Notes: generated by a model from the sequence alone, not told the origin. A DNA stretch of 64,000 nucleotides from Erwinia rhapontici (GCF_012271765.1 NZ_VRKO01000016.1:434001-498000); one strand, 5' to 3'. Shown: positions 51,192 to 60,673, numbered from the stretch's first letter. Made by a program: numbers and translations.

Positions 51192-51891
51192 GCAGGGCGG
51201 TATGCTCTGGCTGGAGGCGGTAACGATAAACCGGACGACCGGTGGCACCATAGTGGATGCTGGTGAACAGAATATTGCTGTGCGCCAGCCAGATGAGGTA
51301 TTTACGGCAGGATACGCGCGAGATATTGACTGCCGCAGCGAGATCGTCCGTGGAAAATTCCTCATTCGGATGGGCGTCAATCCACAGGCACAGAGTGCGT
51401 AACGTCTGTGGCGTTAACCCCTTTGGCAGGCGTTTATTATCCTCAACTGCCGGATGATTACCGTGAATCAACTGATCGACATCCGCCTGTTCATAGAACT
51501 GATGGTTATCCATCATGGTTTTTTTCTGTTTCCAGCCGGTCAGCGCTTCTTCAAAACGCGAGAACTGGAACGGCTTAATCAGATAGTCGACCACGCCATA
51601 ATGCAGAGACTGTTTGATCGTAGCGGCATCGGCGGCGGAAGAGATCACAATCACATCCACCGGACGCTTTGCTTCGCGTAGCGCAGGCAGAAGATCCAGC
51701 CCGTTATCCTGCTGCATATACACATCCAGCAGGATCAGGTCGACCGCCAGTTCGCTGTTCAGCACCAGATCTTTCGCCTGCTGTAAGGTTGAGGCAACGG
51801 CGCAGCAGGCAAATCCTGGCAGTTGGGCGACATAGCAGCGGTTCAGTTCTGCGACCATCGCATCATCATCGACGACTAAAACATTGATCAT
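51172..51891 (-). CDS. DcuR/CitB-type response regulator
   Basis: 239 residues. Receiver domain with phospho-acceptor Asp56 (DLILLDVYMQ) and acidic VVDDD at residues 6-10. A C-terminal helix-turn-helix of CitB/DcuR type (FSTDDLAAAVNISRVSCRKY) follows. It should activate the fumarate/dicarboxylate genes on signal from the adjacent kinase. Its start overlaps the kinase stop (ATGA at 51888-51891). Confidence 0.92.
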   Translation of the reverse strand: MINVLVVDDDAMVAELNRCYVAQLPGFACCAVASTLQQAKDLVLNSELAVDLILLDVYMQQDNGLDLLPALREAKRPVDVIVISSAADAATIKQSLHYGVVDYLIKPFQFSRFEEALTGWKQKKTMMDNHQFYEQADVDQLIHGNHPAVEDNKRLPKGLTPQTLRTLCLWIDAHPNEEFSTDDLAAAVNISRVSCRKYLIWLAHSNILFTSIHYGATGRPVYRYRLQPEHTALLKQYCQ

Positions 51892-53528
51892 GCGTTTTTA
51901 CTCTCTCCATCCCAGGGCAGTTGTACAAAAAATTGCGTATAAACGCCAGGTTCGGACTCTACAATAATTTTCCCGCCAAGGCTTTCAGTTTGTTGTTTTA
52001 CCAGAAACAGCCCGACGCCGCGTTCATCGCCTTTGGAAGAAAATCCCTTCTCAAAAATCGCCTCTAACTGGCTGGCCGCAATGCCGGGGCCGTCATCGCT
52101 GACTTCGCAGGCCAGGAAACCCTTCTGGTAGTGCAGCAATACACTCACCTCGCCCTCAGCGCTGGGGCCAAGGGCATCCAGTGCATTATCAATCAGGTTA
52201 CCCAGCACGGTGATCAGCGCGGCAACCTGCTGTTCGCTGCCGCTGTCCGGCAGCATACAGTCATCGCTGATCAGCAGGTGGTTGCCTGTGTCCGAGGCGC
52301 GATTCATTTTACTTAACAGGAACCCGGCAATAACCGGTGACTTGATTTTTCCTAACAGAGAACCGATCTCTGTCTGATAATTATTAGCCGTTTTAAGAAT
52401 ATAATCCTCTACTTTGCCGTAACTTTTCATATGCAACAGACCGAGGATCACATGCAGTTTGTTCATAAATTCGTGGGAGCGTTCGCGCAGGGCATCTACA
52501 TAGCTCACCATGCCATCCAGCCGCTGCATTAGCTGGCTGATTTCTGTTTTATCCCTGAAGGTACAAATGGCACCGATGATCACGCCGTTGCTGCGCACCG
52601 GCATGGTATTGCAGAGTAAGATGCGGCCTTTAAAATTGATCTCCTCATCGCGCAGTGGCACGCCGTTGTTCAGCACATCGCGCAGGTTGGAGATCAGCGG
52701 GCCTGAGGCGGCCACCATTTCGCCGACGTCGATGTTCACCGCCTGCTGACGGTCGGTTTCACGCAGCAACTGCCGTGCGGCACGGTTAATCAGCGTCACC
52801 TGCATATGATCATCAACGGCGATCACCCCTTCTTTCATGGATTGCAGCATCGCCTGACGCTGTTCAAACAGTGTTGAAATCTCATACGGCTCCAGCCCGA
52901 ACAGGATACGCTTCGCGGCCCTTACCAGCAGAAACGTGCCGATGGCACCGACCAGCATGCCGCACAGCGCGGCCCAGATGATATTCCAGCGGCTCTGGCT
53001 GATCTGTAAGGCCACTTCGCTTAACGAAATGCCGATAGCGACCACGCCAATCTGCTTATGCTGACTGTCGTAAACGGGGGTGAACAGCCGCAGTGCTTCC
53101 GCCAGCTTACCGTGGTTGATCGCCATGTTTTCGCGCCCTTGCAGGGCCGGAATAATGTCCTCACCGATGAAATGCTGGTTAATCAGTTCTGCTTTTGGGT
53201 GGGAATAACGAATGCCGTCCATATTGGTCACCACCACAAACAGCAGGTCGTTGCTTTCCTGCACAGCGCTGGCAATCGGCTGAATCAAGCCGCTGTCAGG
53301 AGGAAGCAGCAGTGCGCGCTGGATCTCGGGAGAGTCCGCCAGGGTGCGTGCCACTGCCAGCGCCTTATCTTTGACGCTCTCCTGGGTCACATGGCTTATC
53401 TGGAAAAAATAGAACAGATGAACAATCAACAACACCGTTGCAATCACGGCGCTGACCATCAGGCTGACGGACGTACTCAGTTTCATCGGACGCTTGCGCA
53501 CAACAGGCGGCTGCAGCGGGTCGCTCAT
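51888..53528 (-). CDS. DcuS/CitA-type sensor histidine kinase
   Basis: 546 residues. TM1 at about 20-43, a periplasmic PAS domain (~44-180) with 'TNMDGIRYSHP' (Arg107, His110; the dicarboxylate-binding arginine/histidine pattern of DcuS and CitA), TM2 at about 182-203, a cytoplasmic PAS, then phospho-His342 in 'RSHEFMNKLHVILGLLHMKS' and an ATP-binding domain (DNALDAL, GPGIAASQ, GVGLFLVK). It probably senses a C4-dicarboxylate or citrate-like compound. Confidence 0.92.
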   Translation of the reverse strand: MSDPLQPPVVRKRPMKLSTSVSLMVSAVIATVLLIVHLFYFFQISHVTQESVKDKALAVARTLADSPEIQRALLLPPDSGLIQPIASAVQESNDLLFVVVTNMDGIRYSHPKAELINQHFIGEDIIPALQGRENMAINHGKLAEALRLFTPVYDSQHKQIGVVAIGISLSEVALQISQSRWNIIWAALCGMLVGAIGTFLLVRAAKRILFGLEPYEISTLFEQRQAMLQSMKEGVIAVDDHMQVTLINRAARQLLRETDRQQAVNIDVGEMVAASGPLISNLRDVLNNGVPLRDEEINFKGRILLCNTMPVRSNGVIIGAICTFRDKTEISQLMQRLDGMVSYVDALRERSHEFMNKLHVILGLLHMKSYGKVEDYILKTANNYQTEIGSLLGKIKSPVIAGFLLSKMNRASDTGNHLLISDDCMLPDSGSEQQVAALITVLGNLIDNALDALGPSAEGEVSVLLHYQKGFLACEVSDDGPGIAASQLEAIFEKGFSSKGDERGVGLFLVKQQTESLGGKIIVESEPGVYTQFFVQLPWDGESKNA

Positions 53529-53684
53529 GGAGACTCCTGAAAGAAGGGAACCAGCGTTATCTCTGGCTAATATAGCGCGGGACGCTATGAGGCATGATGA
53601 TTTTACATCAGAAAATCAGCGGTCCGGGCGAGTTTTTCAGGTAGAGGAGGAGGGAGCAATGGCAGCAGGTAAAAAGCAGGCAGT

Positions 53685-53704
53685 AAAAAGCCCCGTGAGG
53701 GGCT
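53685..53704 (-). terminator. Rho-independent terminator of the lipoprotein genes
   Basis: On the minus strand AGCCCCTCACGGGGCT followed by TTTTT, eight bases after the stop of the 53712 gene. Confidence 0.85.
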
Positions 53705-53711
53705 GTAACGA

Positions 53712-53942
53712 TTATTTCGGCAGCTCACTGAGCTCTTTAACGTCACCTTTATTAATCTGTTGTTCAGTGCCGTTAGCATCGGTGTAAGCAATCAGACCCG
53801 TTTTGGCGTCTTCTTTCGGTTTGCCGTCACTGATAATCGTTCTGCCATCGTTAGTATGAATGGCATAACTGCTGCGGGTGCAGCCAGACAGCGCGGTCAC
53901 ACAAAACAAAGCTGCGAGAGAAAGTGCCATGATCTTTTTCAT
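53712..53942 (-). CDS. YgdI/YgdR-family lipoprotein
   Basis: 76 residues. Lipobox at FCVTALSGCTRSS; mature part 'AIHTNDGRTIISDGKPKEDAKTGLIAYTD' in the family pattern. It is 15 bases downstream of a paralogue on the same strand, presumably a duplicated operon. Function unknown. Confidence 0.88.
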   Translation of the reverse strand: MKKIMALSLAALFCVTALSGCTRSSYAIHTNDGRTIISDGKPKEDAKTGLIAYTDANGTEQQINKGDVKELSELPK

Positions 53943-53957
53943 CTGAACTCCTGTTAT

Positions 53958-54218
53958 TTAGTTATCTAGTTCACTCATGTTTTTAATCTGCTCACGATTA
54001 ATCTGTTCAGTCTTACCCGTTTCGGCATTCTTATAGGAGACCAGTCCGGTTTCATCATCGACCTGCGGTTTACCATCGGTGACGATCGTTTTACCGTCGG
54101 TGGTTTGAATGGACTGATTTGAAGCACAGCCAGCAAGCATGAACAGAGACGCTGCGATAAAGGTCGCTTTAAACAGTGTGACTTTCATTTGGGATTTCCT
54201 TATAGATGTCTTTCTCAT
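53958..54218 (-). CDS. YgdI/YgdR-family lipoprotein, upstream paralogue
   Basis: 86 residues as an open frame. The likely start is the ATG at 54188 (MKVTLFKATFIAAS, 76 residues), preceded by an AGGAAATCCC ribosome site. Lipobox at LFMLAGCASN; mature part 'IQTTDGKTIVTDGKPQVDDETGLVSY'. Paired with the gene at 53712. Confidence 0.85.
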   Translation of the reverse strand: MRKTSIRKSQMKVTLFKATFIAASLFMLAGCASNQSIQTTDGKTIVTDGKPQVDDETGLVSYKNAETGKTEQINREQIKNMSELDN

Positions 54219-54531
54219 TCGAACGCTTTAATTATAGAAGGGTTTGGCGATTTTGCGCGTTTATATTTAAAAACATGAGAAAAAACGGAATATTCTGAAA
54301 AGATTAAGTCAGGCTTGATTTTTATTGTCGTTATTGCCATTCAGTGGTTAGCGAAAGGGGTTGTGAATTTATCCTTCGTGAAAGTTAATAATAATTCGTT
54401 GAAAATCAATTTGTTTATCTTTTTCTTGTTGTGGCGGTGAGCATATTGTAGCAGTGTGTTTAGTGCAGCATGTGCATTATTTAAGGTGAAATGATAATAT
54501 GTAAGTACATACAGCCAGACAAGGGGTGCAT

Positions 54532-54735
54532 GTGCACGGTAATAATAAGGAATATCCAAAAGAAATTTATGCAGTTATTGGCAGGGCAGTCTCAGAACTG
54601 ATTGCGGCCAACCAGCCTCTGGATAAGAAGAGCGTATTAATTATGCTCCAGGCTCACAGCACCAGAGCAAATGATGCCCACACTCAGGGCATCTATCGAC
54701 AGGCATTTCGTTATCTGCTGGAAAGCTTCCATTGA
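54532..54735 (+). CDS. YmgB/AriR-family small regulator, fourth member
   Basis: About 67 residues from GTG 54532 with AAGGGG five bases upstream. 'EIYAVIGRAVSELIAANQPLDKKSVLIML' parallels the helical core of AriR. It is convergent to the ycgZ-ymgA-ariR block and so separately controlled. Members in E. coli act on acid resistance, biofilm and Rcs signalling. Confidence 0.65.
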   Translation: MHGNNKEYPKEIYAVIGRAVSELIAANQPLDKKSVLIMLQAHSTRANDAHTQGIYRQAFRYLLESFH

Positions 54736-54759
54736 TAACCCTCATTAATAACAACGCAG

Positions 54760-55017
54760 TTACGCATCGTCAGGCGTCATGCCTACCACCACTTCCAGCA
54801 CCTGACGATAGACATCCAGCTGGATTACATCGGTGGTGGTCTCCAGCTTCTCAATCAGTTTCAGGATCATGGCTTTATTGCTGACGTGCGTGCCCTCAGC
54901 GGAGAGCTCCTTAATCACAGCACCCAGAACCTGCACTTCGTGTGAATACTTTTCACCGCCCCCCTGAAAGTAAGACAGGATTTCGGATTCAGGGGATATC
55001 TGCTGCATGTGCTCCAT
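54760..55017 (-). CDS. ariR: AriR (YmgB) biofilm/acid-resistance regulator
   Basis: 85 residues from ATG 55017 (AAGG ribosome site). It aligns along its length with E. coli AriR: 'ILSYFQGGG', 'EVQVLGAVIKELSAEGTHVSNKAMILKLIEKLETTTDVIQ' and the final 'TPDDA'. Last gene of ycgZ-ymgA-ariR, downstream of ymgA by 37 bases. Confidence 0.85.
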   Translation of the reverse strand: MEHMQQISPESEILSYFQGGGEKYSHEVQVLGAVIKELSAEGTHVSNKAMILKLIEKLETTTDVIQLDVYRQVLEVVVGMTPDDA

Positions 55018-55054
55018 GCTGTTCGCCTTATCAATAAAGTTAAAGTGGAAACGC

Positions 55055-55354
55055 TCAGTGTTTTTTGGTGCCGTCAGCCGGGCCTTCACTGGTAAACAGG
55101 TGTGTGACATTGTCGCGATCGCGAATCTCTTGCGTATCGCTGTCACGAACCGGAGCCTGGTGATCCCGGACCTCCGCAATCGCCCGCCGGCAGGCGCGTT
55201 GCCGCGATGTATCTTGCTCTGCGGCAGCCATCATTTGTAACTGGCGAACCAGGGCTGCACTGCTGATGGCGGCATCGGCTTTCAACAGAACCATCACCGC
55301 TTCACCCAAAATAATATCGGAGAGTAACTCTTCTTCGTCTTCGTTTCTGTACAT
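55055..55354 (-). CDS. ymgA: YmgA-like small regulator
   Basis: 99 residues. 'ILGEAVMVLLKADAAISSAALVRQLQMMAAAEQD' matches the YmgA helical pattern, and the C-terminal tail is longer and polar. By position (between ycgZ and ariR) it is the ymgA orthologue. In E. coli this operon is repressed by BluR and released by BluF; no bluR or bluF gene is visible here. Confidence 0.7.
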   Translation of the reverse strand: MYRNEDEEELLSDIILGEAVMVLLKADAAISSAALVRQLQMMAAAEQDTSRQRACRRAIAEVRDHQAPVRDSDTQEIRDRDNVTHLFTSEGPADGTKKH

Positions 55355-55528
55355 ACCAACTTCTCTGAATCAGTGATACGGGCATAGCGTACATACCCGC
55401 AGAAACCTGCATCCCGTTAATGCCATGCCTGCTTAACGCTGGCGACCGGGACGGTCAGATGGTCGGACTGAGTTGTAACCTAACGCGTACGTCAATGTCG
55501 TTAATCCGCAAACATACTGCTTTGAAAC

Positions 55529-55774
55529 TCAGTCCCCGCGGCCAAACAACAGGCCGATCAGTTCTTGATAGTGCCGTTCCTGCTCCGGTCCTGATGCCAG
55601 CTCAAGGCGCGTCAGCAGCTTTGAACAAATAGCCTTCCGGTTAAGTTGACGCCCTGAACGCAGGATCTCAACCACAATCTGGCCAAGCGTTTCCTGCTGA
55701 GAAGGCATCTTTACTTCACTAAAATAACGGCTGATGTCATTTTCAATCTTCGGGTTGGAACCGTCCTGACGCAT
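55529..55774 (-). CDS. ycgZ: YcgZ small regulator
   Basis: 81 residues, strongly similar to E. coli YcgZ: 'ISRYFSEVKMPSQQETLGQIVVEILRSGR', 'LTRLELASGPEQERHYQELIGLLF'. First gene of the block. It feeds the Rcs/biofilm pathway in E. coli. The 174-base gap before ymgA has no gene. Confidence 0.9.
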   Translation of the reverse strand: MRQDGSNPKIENDISRYFSEVKMPSQQETLGQIVVEILRSGRQLNRKAICSKLLTRLELASGPEQERHYQELIGLLFGRGD

Positions 55775-56056
55775 AACAATGCCCCTCAGTCGTAAATCAA
55801 TATAGTCAAAATTTCCGCAATAAAGTTATACATCTATGATTAGTTTGTACAGAAATAGTGAATTTTCATTCGCTATTTGCTTGAGCAAAAAATGCTATAT
55901 GTTATTTATCATAGGGTTATAAATGTATTTATGCATAAATGATACATTTCTGCGGTGTGCGGAAAAGTGGGAATAGTCTGAATTGTAGGGTGGAACACGA
56001 GGGGAACCGTCATTCCTGACGGTCACTATCGGGGGTGTATGACTTAAGACGTCTTG

Positions 56057-56758
56057 TTATTCGCTTAAAGGATAGCCGTGCGCTTCCATAAAATCAGATA
56101 CGGCTTTTTCGGCAACAATAAGGACCTCTTCCAGTGATTGGTTTGCATCAATATCAACAATGTGGGCACCTTCGAAGGTCAGCAAAGGGGTAATGGCAAT
56201 CTTTTTTGCCAGTGATTCAGCAAGATGGTCCGGTTTGCGAGCGCAGGCGACATCCAAATCAACATTCAGCTTTATCACTAAGTCTGGTTTCTGTGTTGTC
56301 ATCCAGTAAAACGCTTTACGTTCGAGAGTCGCCAGCCAGGAAACAAAGCGACTGCCGGGCGCATTAACCGGGAATACCGGGCCATCATAAGTTCCGGGGA
56401 TTTGTACCTGGGGAAAACGGTCGGTTAATACCATCATTCCACGGCGACGAGAAGCCAGCATATGCCGGAAACGCAACAAACGGCGCAGGACGAAACATAT
56501 AATGACCAGGGACGGCAGCAAACCGGGAAGCGTTGTGGGGTTGACAGTATTATGGCGCTTAATCGACTTGCCCAGTGAATTCCCTAACAGAGGCAACTGG
56601 GTGAGGGCGCGGCCTACGTTTCCAGATTGTTTCCCAAGATGAATGTGTATTGCCGGGCCGTATTTTTTTACATAATGAATAAGATATTTACAGACAGTCG
56701 ATTTTCCTGAACCATCACTGCCAATAACCGCAATCAGTGGGGGTGATTTGATTTTCAT
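56057..56758 (-). CDS. Thymidylate-kinase-like P-loop protein, copy 1
   Basis: 233 residues. Walker A '[14 protein letters not shown]', then a DR-x-P motif '[20 protein letters not shown]' and lid-like '[15 protein letters not shown]', the layout of dTMP kinase relatives. It is not the housekeeping tmk, being diverged and paired with two paralogues. It is transcribed away from copies 2 and 3 across a 183-base divergent gap. The substrate is unknown. Confidence 0.7.
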   Translation of the reverse strand: MKIKSPPLIAVIGSDGSGKSTVCKYLIHYVKKYGPAIHIHLGKQSGNVGRALTQLPLLGNSLGKSIKRHNTVNPTTLPGLLPSLVIICFVLRRLLRFRHMLASRRRGMMVLTDRFPQVQIPGTYDGPVFPVNAPGSRFVSWLATLERKAFYWMTTQKPDLVIKLNVDLDVACARKPDHLAESLAKKIAITPLLTFEGAHIVDIDANQSLEEVLIVAEKAVSDFMEAHGYPLSE

Positions 56759-56941
56759 TCGATGACTTTTCTCCTTTATTTCTTCGTGGAAAATACGCTT
56801 TTATTTCCAGTTCATCAAGGTTTCTTCATTTGAGAAAACACATGAATTCACAAATGATATTTCTTATGGCACGCAGAGCAAATATTTTCGCAGATGAGAT
56901 GACTTAATATTAATGCAACATTTATTAATATTGGGCTATTT

Positions 56942-57679
56942 GTGCGAAAACAGACAAATCGTTTAACTTATTCTACGCCATTGCGAGTTATTGCTATTAT
57001 TGGGTGCGATGGTTCAGGTAAATCAACGTTGGCATCTCGTCTGGTCACTTATCTCTCCCTATCAGAACCGACAGAGTTACTTTATCTCGGGCAGTCATCG
57101 GGGCGTATCGGGGAATGGATCAGCGGCCTTCCTCTGATTGGCGCGCCTTTAAGTCGCTACTTACGGGCAAAGGCCATCCAGGTGCATCAGCGTTCTTCCG
57201 CGCCACCGGGTGCGTTCACTGCGCTGGTGATCTATCTGCTTTCCTGTTGGCGGGCGTATAAATTCAAGCGAATGCTGGCCAGAAGTGAGCAAGGACGCGT
57301 GCTGGTGACGGATCGCTATCCTCAGGCAGAAGTCGCGGGTTTTCGTTTTGATGGTCCTCAGTTGGCTAAAACTGCGGGGGGAAACTGGTGGGTAAGCACA
57401 CTCAGAAAACGTGAAAAAAAAATGTATCAATGGATGGCCTCCTATCCGCCCATGTTGTTAATCAGACTGAATATTGATGCAGATACGGCGCACTTACGTA
57501 AGCCCGATCACACATTGCAAGCGCTGCGCGAAAAGATTGAGGTCATCCCTCATCTTAATTTTAATGGTGCGGCTATCTGTGATTTAAATGCACGTCATCC
57601 GAAAGATGACGTGTTTAGAGCATCGTTACGTGTGATTAATGCTTATATTCCACTATCGCACGATCAGGCCTGTGATTGA
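56942..57679 (+). CDS. Thymidylate-kinase-like P-loop protein, copy 2
   Basis: 245 residues from a GTG at 56942 (weak ribosome site, start uncertain). Walker A 'GCDGSGKSTLASRL', 'VTDRYPQAEVAGFRFDGPQL' and 'LRKPDHTLQALREKI'. First gene of an apparent operon running to lptG. Same domain plan as copy 1 and 3 but only moderately similar. Confidence 0.7.
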   Translation: MRKQTNRLTYSTPLRVIAIIGCDGSGKSTLASRLVTYLSLSEPTELLYLGQSSGRIGEWISGLPLIGAPLSRYLRAKAIQVHQRSSAPPGAFTALVIYLLSCWRAYKFKRMLARSEQGRVLVTDRYPQAEVAGFRFDGPQLAKTAGGNWWVSTLRKREKKMYQWMASYPPMLLIRLNIDADTAHLRKPDHTLQALREKIEVIPHLNFNGAAICDLNARHPKDDVFRASLRVINAYIPLSHDQACD

Positions 57680-57690
57680 GATTATCATTG

Positions 57691-58449
57691 ATGATAAGGC
57701 GGGAAAATAAAGTGAATGAACATAATCCCTCCCGTTCGCGTGTTATTCCTGGTCTTATCGCCGTGGTGGGATGTGACGGAACGGGAAAGTCGACACTGAC
57801 TCTCGATTTGGTAAAGATGTTGAATCAATACCGCGTGACGGAACGCCGTTATTTGGGGCTGGTATCCGGGGAAGATGGCGATAAAATTAAACGCGTGCCC
57901 TTTATTGGCATATGGCTTGAACGCTATCTGGCGACGCGCTCTTCAAAGAATCAAAACATGAGTACCCATTCCCCTGCTTTATGGGTTGCATTCATTATGT
58001 ATTTATTCTCGTTACGTCGCAGGGCTAAATTGCGTCACGTGCTGCATCTGTCACAGCGCGGCGTATGGGTGATTAGCGACCGTTATCCGCAGGCCGAAAT
58101 TTCAGGTTTTCACTATGATGGACCCGGCATTGGCGTGGAGCGCGTGACTGGCTGGTTTTTGACGCATTTAGCAAAACGCGAAAAACGGTTATATCAGCAA
58201 ATGGCGTTATATCGTCCTGCGTTAGTTATCCGTCTCGGCATTGATATCGATACCGCTTTTTCGCGCAAGCCGGATCATGATTACGATGAGCTAAGGGATA
58301 AGATCGCCGTCATGGAAAGGATTCATTACAACGATGCGACCATCGTTGAGCTGGACGCAAGAGCACCCTATGGCGACGTTCTGGATAAGGCATTGAATGC
58401 CGTATTGTCTGTCGCTGAGATCTCTTCGGCTAGAAAACCGATGCTGTGA
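57691..58449 (+). CDS. Thymidylate-kinase-like P-loop protein, copy 3
   Basis: About 252 residues from ATG 57691; a TTG at 57676 overlapping the previous stop or a GTG at 57712 are alternatives. Walker A 'GCDGTGKSTLTLDL', 'VISDRYPQAEISGFHYDGPG' and 'SRKPDHDYDELRDKI'. It follows copy 2 directly. Three such kinases side by side suggest phosphorylation of a sugar or lipid intermediate rather than dTMP (inference). Confidence 0.7.
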   Translation: MIRRENKVNEHNPSRSRVIPGLIAVVGCDGTGKSTLTLDLVKMLNQYRVTERRYLGLVSGEDGDKIKRVPFIGIWLERYLATRSSKNQNMSTHSPALWVAFIMYLFSLRRRAKLRHVLHLSQRGVWVISDRYPQAEISGFHYDGPGIGVERVTGWFLTHLAKREKRLYQQMALYRPALVIRLGIDIDTAFSRKPDHDYDELRDKIAVMERIHYNDATIVELDARAPYGDVLDKALNAVLSVAEISSARKPML

Positions 58450-58496
58450 ATGTCGCGTTTTCTCTGGTTGAAATGGAATTTGGCAGGTGTTAACCG

Positions 58497-59840
58497 ATGA
58501 AGCATGGGTTCTCAGATGGTGTTTTTCGTACGATTATTCGTAACGCCGCGTATTTAGGTTCCAGTCAGGTTGTCAGTGCCTTACTGGGACTACTGGCACT
58601 GTCTTGCGCGGGAAAAGGCCTGTCACCAGAGATGTTTGGGGTGCTTGTTGTCATTGAATCCTATGCAAAAGCGATAAGTGATTTTGTAAAATTCCAGACG
58701 TGGCAATTGGTGGTGCAATATGGTACGCCGGCATTAGCCAGTAAGAACCTGGAAAAATTTCGTGATGTTATTTCCTTTTCTTTTGGATTAGATATCGCCA
58801 GCGGTGCCGTGGCCGTCATTGTGGGGATGTTACTGCTGCCATTACTTTCTCACTCATTGGGGCTTGATTCCGATAGTTTCTGGCTTGCCATGTTTTACTG
58901 CACGCTGATCCCCTCGCTGGTGGCAGCGACCCCGACGGGGATCTTGCGGGCCGTAAACCGTTTCGATCTGATCGCAATTCAGCAAGCCACACGACCCTTT
59001 CTTCGTGCCGCGGGGAGTGTGCTCTGTTACTTCAGTGAGTTTGGTTTCGCGGGGTTTATCATCACCTGGTATGCCTCAAACATGATCGGTGGTTCACTCT
59101 ATTGGTGGTTTGCCTGGCGGGAGTTACGCCGCAGGGATATTCATCATGCATTACGGCCAGGGCTATTTGGCACGGCACGTAAAATCAAAGGTGCATGGAA
59201 TTTTGTGTGGATAACCAACATTGCTCACTCTGTTTGGGCTGCGCGGAATTCAGGTAGTGCGGTGTTAGTGGGGATTATGTTAGGACCTTCAGCGGCCGGG
59301 TTATTCAAGATTGCGATGACGTTTTTTGATGCTGCTGGATCGCCGGCTAAATTGCTGGAAAAAAGTTTTTATCCTGAAATTATGCGCCTGGACCCACGAA
59401 CGAAAAGACCGTGGTTATTGGGCCTTAAGTCGGCTTGTTTAGCGGGGGGAGTTGGCATACTCGTTGCGCTGGTGGTGGTGGTGGTGGTGGTCGGTAAGCC
59501 GGTAATTTCTCTTTTTTTCGGACAAAGCTACCTGATGGCATATGACTTAATCCGGGTGATGCTCTGCGCGATTATCGTTTCTATGATAGGTTTTCCCCAG
59601 GAGTCATTGTTATTTATGGCGGGAAAACAACGCGCGTTTTTAGTGGCTCAAACGGTAGCATCCGCTGCGTATATCATTCTCTTAATCGTATTTTCTCATT
59701 TATTCGGCGTGTCGGGTGCCGCGTTTGCCTATCTGGGCGGACAATGTCTGGACGTTATGTTGTCATTTATCCCTGTTTTATATACCTGGCGGCACCGCCA
59801 TGTATTGATTTTTAGGGAACCAAAGGAGAGTCATCAATGA
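58497..59840 (+). CDS. MOP-superfamily flippase (polysaccharide/lipid-linked oligosaccharide export)
   Basis: 447 residues with about 12 membrane helices. 'IIRNAAYLGSSQVVSALLGLLALS' at the start and paired helices throughout fit Wzx/RfbX-type flippases that turn undecaprenyl-linked sugars across the inner membrane. A poly-valine stretch (GTGGTG repeats at ~59470) lies in one helix. It overlaps the next gene by four bases (ATGA). Confidence 0.8.
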   Translation: MKHGFSDGVFRTIIRNAAYLGSSQVVSALLGLLALSCAGKGLSPEMFGVLVVIESYAKAISDFVKFQTWQLVVQYGTPALASKNLEKFRDVISFSFGLDIASGAVAVIVGMLLLPLLSHSLGLDSDSFWLAMFYCTLIPSLVAATPTGILRAVNRFDLIAIQQATRPFLRAAGSVLCYFSEFGFAGFIITWYASNMIGGSLYWWFAWRELRRRDIHHALRPGLFGTARKIKGAWNFVWITNIAHSVWAARNSGSAVLVGIMLGPSAAGLFKIAMTFFDAAGSPAKLLEKSFYPEIMRLDPRTKRPWLLGLKSACLAGGVGILVALVVVVVVVGKPVISLFFGQSYLMAYDLIRVMLCAIIVSMIGFPQESLLFMAGKQRAFLVAQTVASAAYIILLIVFSHLFGVSGAAFAYLGGQCLDVMLSFIPVLYTWRHRHVLIFREPKESHQ

Positions 59841-60673
59841 CGAATGGATACGTAGTGAAGACATTTTCACCTGAAACCCTACAGCTGCTCTTTTCTGCAA
59901 TCAATGAAGATGATCTTGTGGATGAAAATGTCAGTCTTCCCCCGCGGATCGATGTGCAATGCACACAGGATAGCCTGCGTGAAAACTATGCTTTGTGCCT
60001 GCAGTATTGGGAAGAGGGAGTTGATCGTCATGAACTATTGAATTTAGTTCGTGAATTATTGAGGGGGGACACATTGTCTGATAGTGCCAGGATGCAGTTT
60101 AAATACATTCGATCCCGCTATAAACATTTACGCTTCGCGCAGAGACTCTATAGTAAAAAACATCTATCCAGACTCTGGTTCAGTAAGACAACGGTCCTGC
60201 TCGGGAAACTTCAGGATGCATTTCGTAACAGTAATATAAGAGCGGTAAAATTTTATGCCGGAATACTGTGTTTTTATCTGAGTAAACCGATCTGGAACTG
60301 GGTTTACTTTTCCCTGCGTGATATGCCATTAGATTCGGCCAGTCATTTTATTGCCTACCGGAAAAAACAGATAAGAAAACTACAGGTTTTAATCGCTAAA
60401 ACCGCGCTGACAGGGCGAGAGTTTCACGCTGTGCGTAAAATTGTCAGCCAGCAGGTATCTTATTATGACACGTTAAGATCTATCGACCCGGGCAACCAGG
60501 ATTTCCATCAGATCTCACGCTTCTTAGCCGCTATTAATGGGGTGATGGGCGATAAGCATGATGAAATGGTCGCTGATAATTTGTCAGGGAGAAGACGCTA
60601 CGACGAACTCGCTCAGCTGGATATTCATCTGCGCCAGCGTCTGGAGCTACTGCTCGCACGGTATCCATTATAA
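59837..60673 (+). CDS. Unknown 278-residue protein coupled to the flippase
   Basis: The ATG overlaps the flippase stop. The protein is mostly helical and basic (YIRSRYKHLRFAQRLYSKKH), with one hydrophobic stretch (VKFYAGILCFYLSKPIWNWV) that may associate with the membrane. No motif recognised. The tight coupling suggests an accessory factor for the flippase or for a synthase. Confidence 0.6.
   Translation: MTNGYVVKTFSPETLQLLFSAINEDDLVDENVSLPPRIDVQCTQDSLRENYALCLQYWEEGVDRHELLNLVRELLRGDTLSDSARMQFKYIRSRYKHLRFAQRLYSKKHLSRLWFSKTTVLLGKLQDAFRNSNIRAVKFYAGILCFYLSKPIWNWVYFSLRDMPLDSASHFIAYRKKQIRKLQVLIAKTALTGREFHAVRKIVSQQVSYYDTLRSIDPGNQDFHQISRFLAAINGVMGDKHDEMVADNLSGRRRYDELAQLDIHLRQRLELLLARYPL

Noticed and set aside
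53958-54218. Long N-terminal extension of the second YgdI/YgdR-type lipoprotein (MRKTSIRKSQ...)
   Set aside because: It would bury the signal peptide behind ten basic residues; the internal ATG at 54188 has the better ribosome site.
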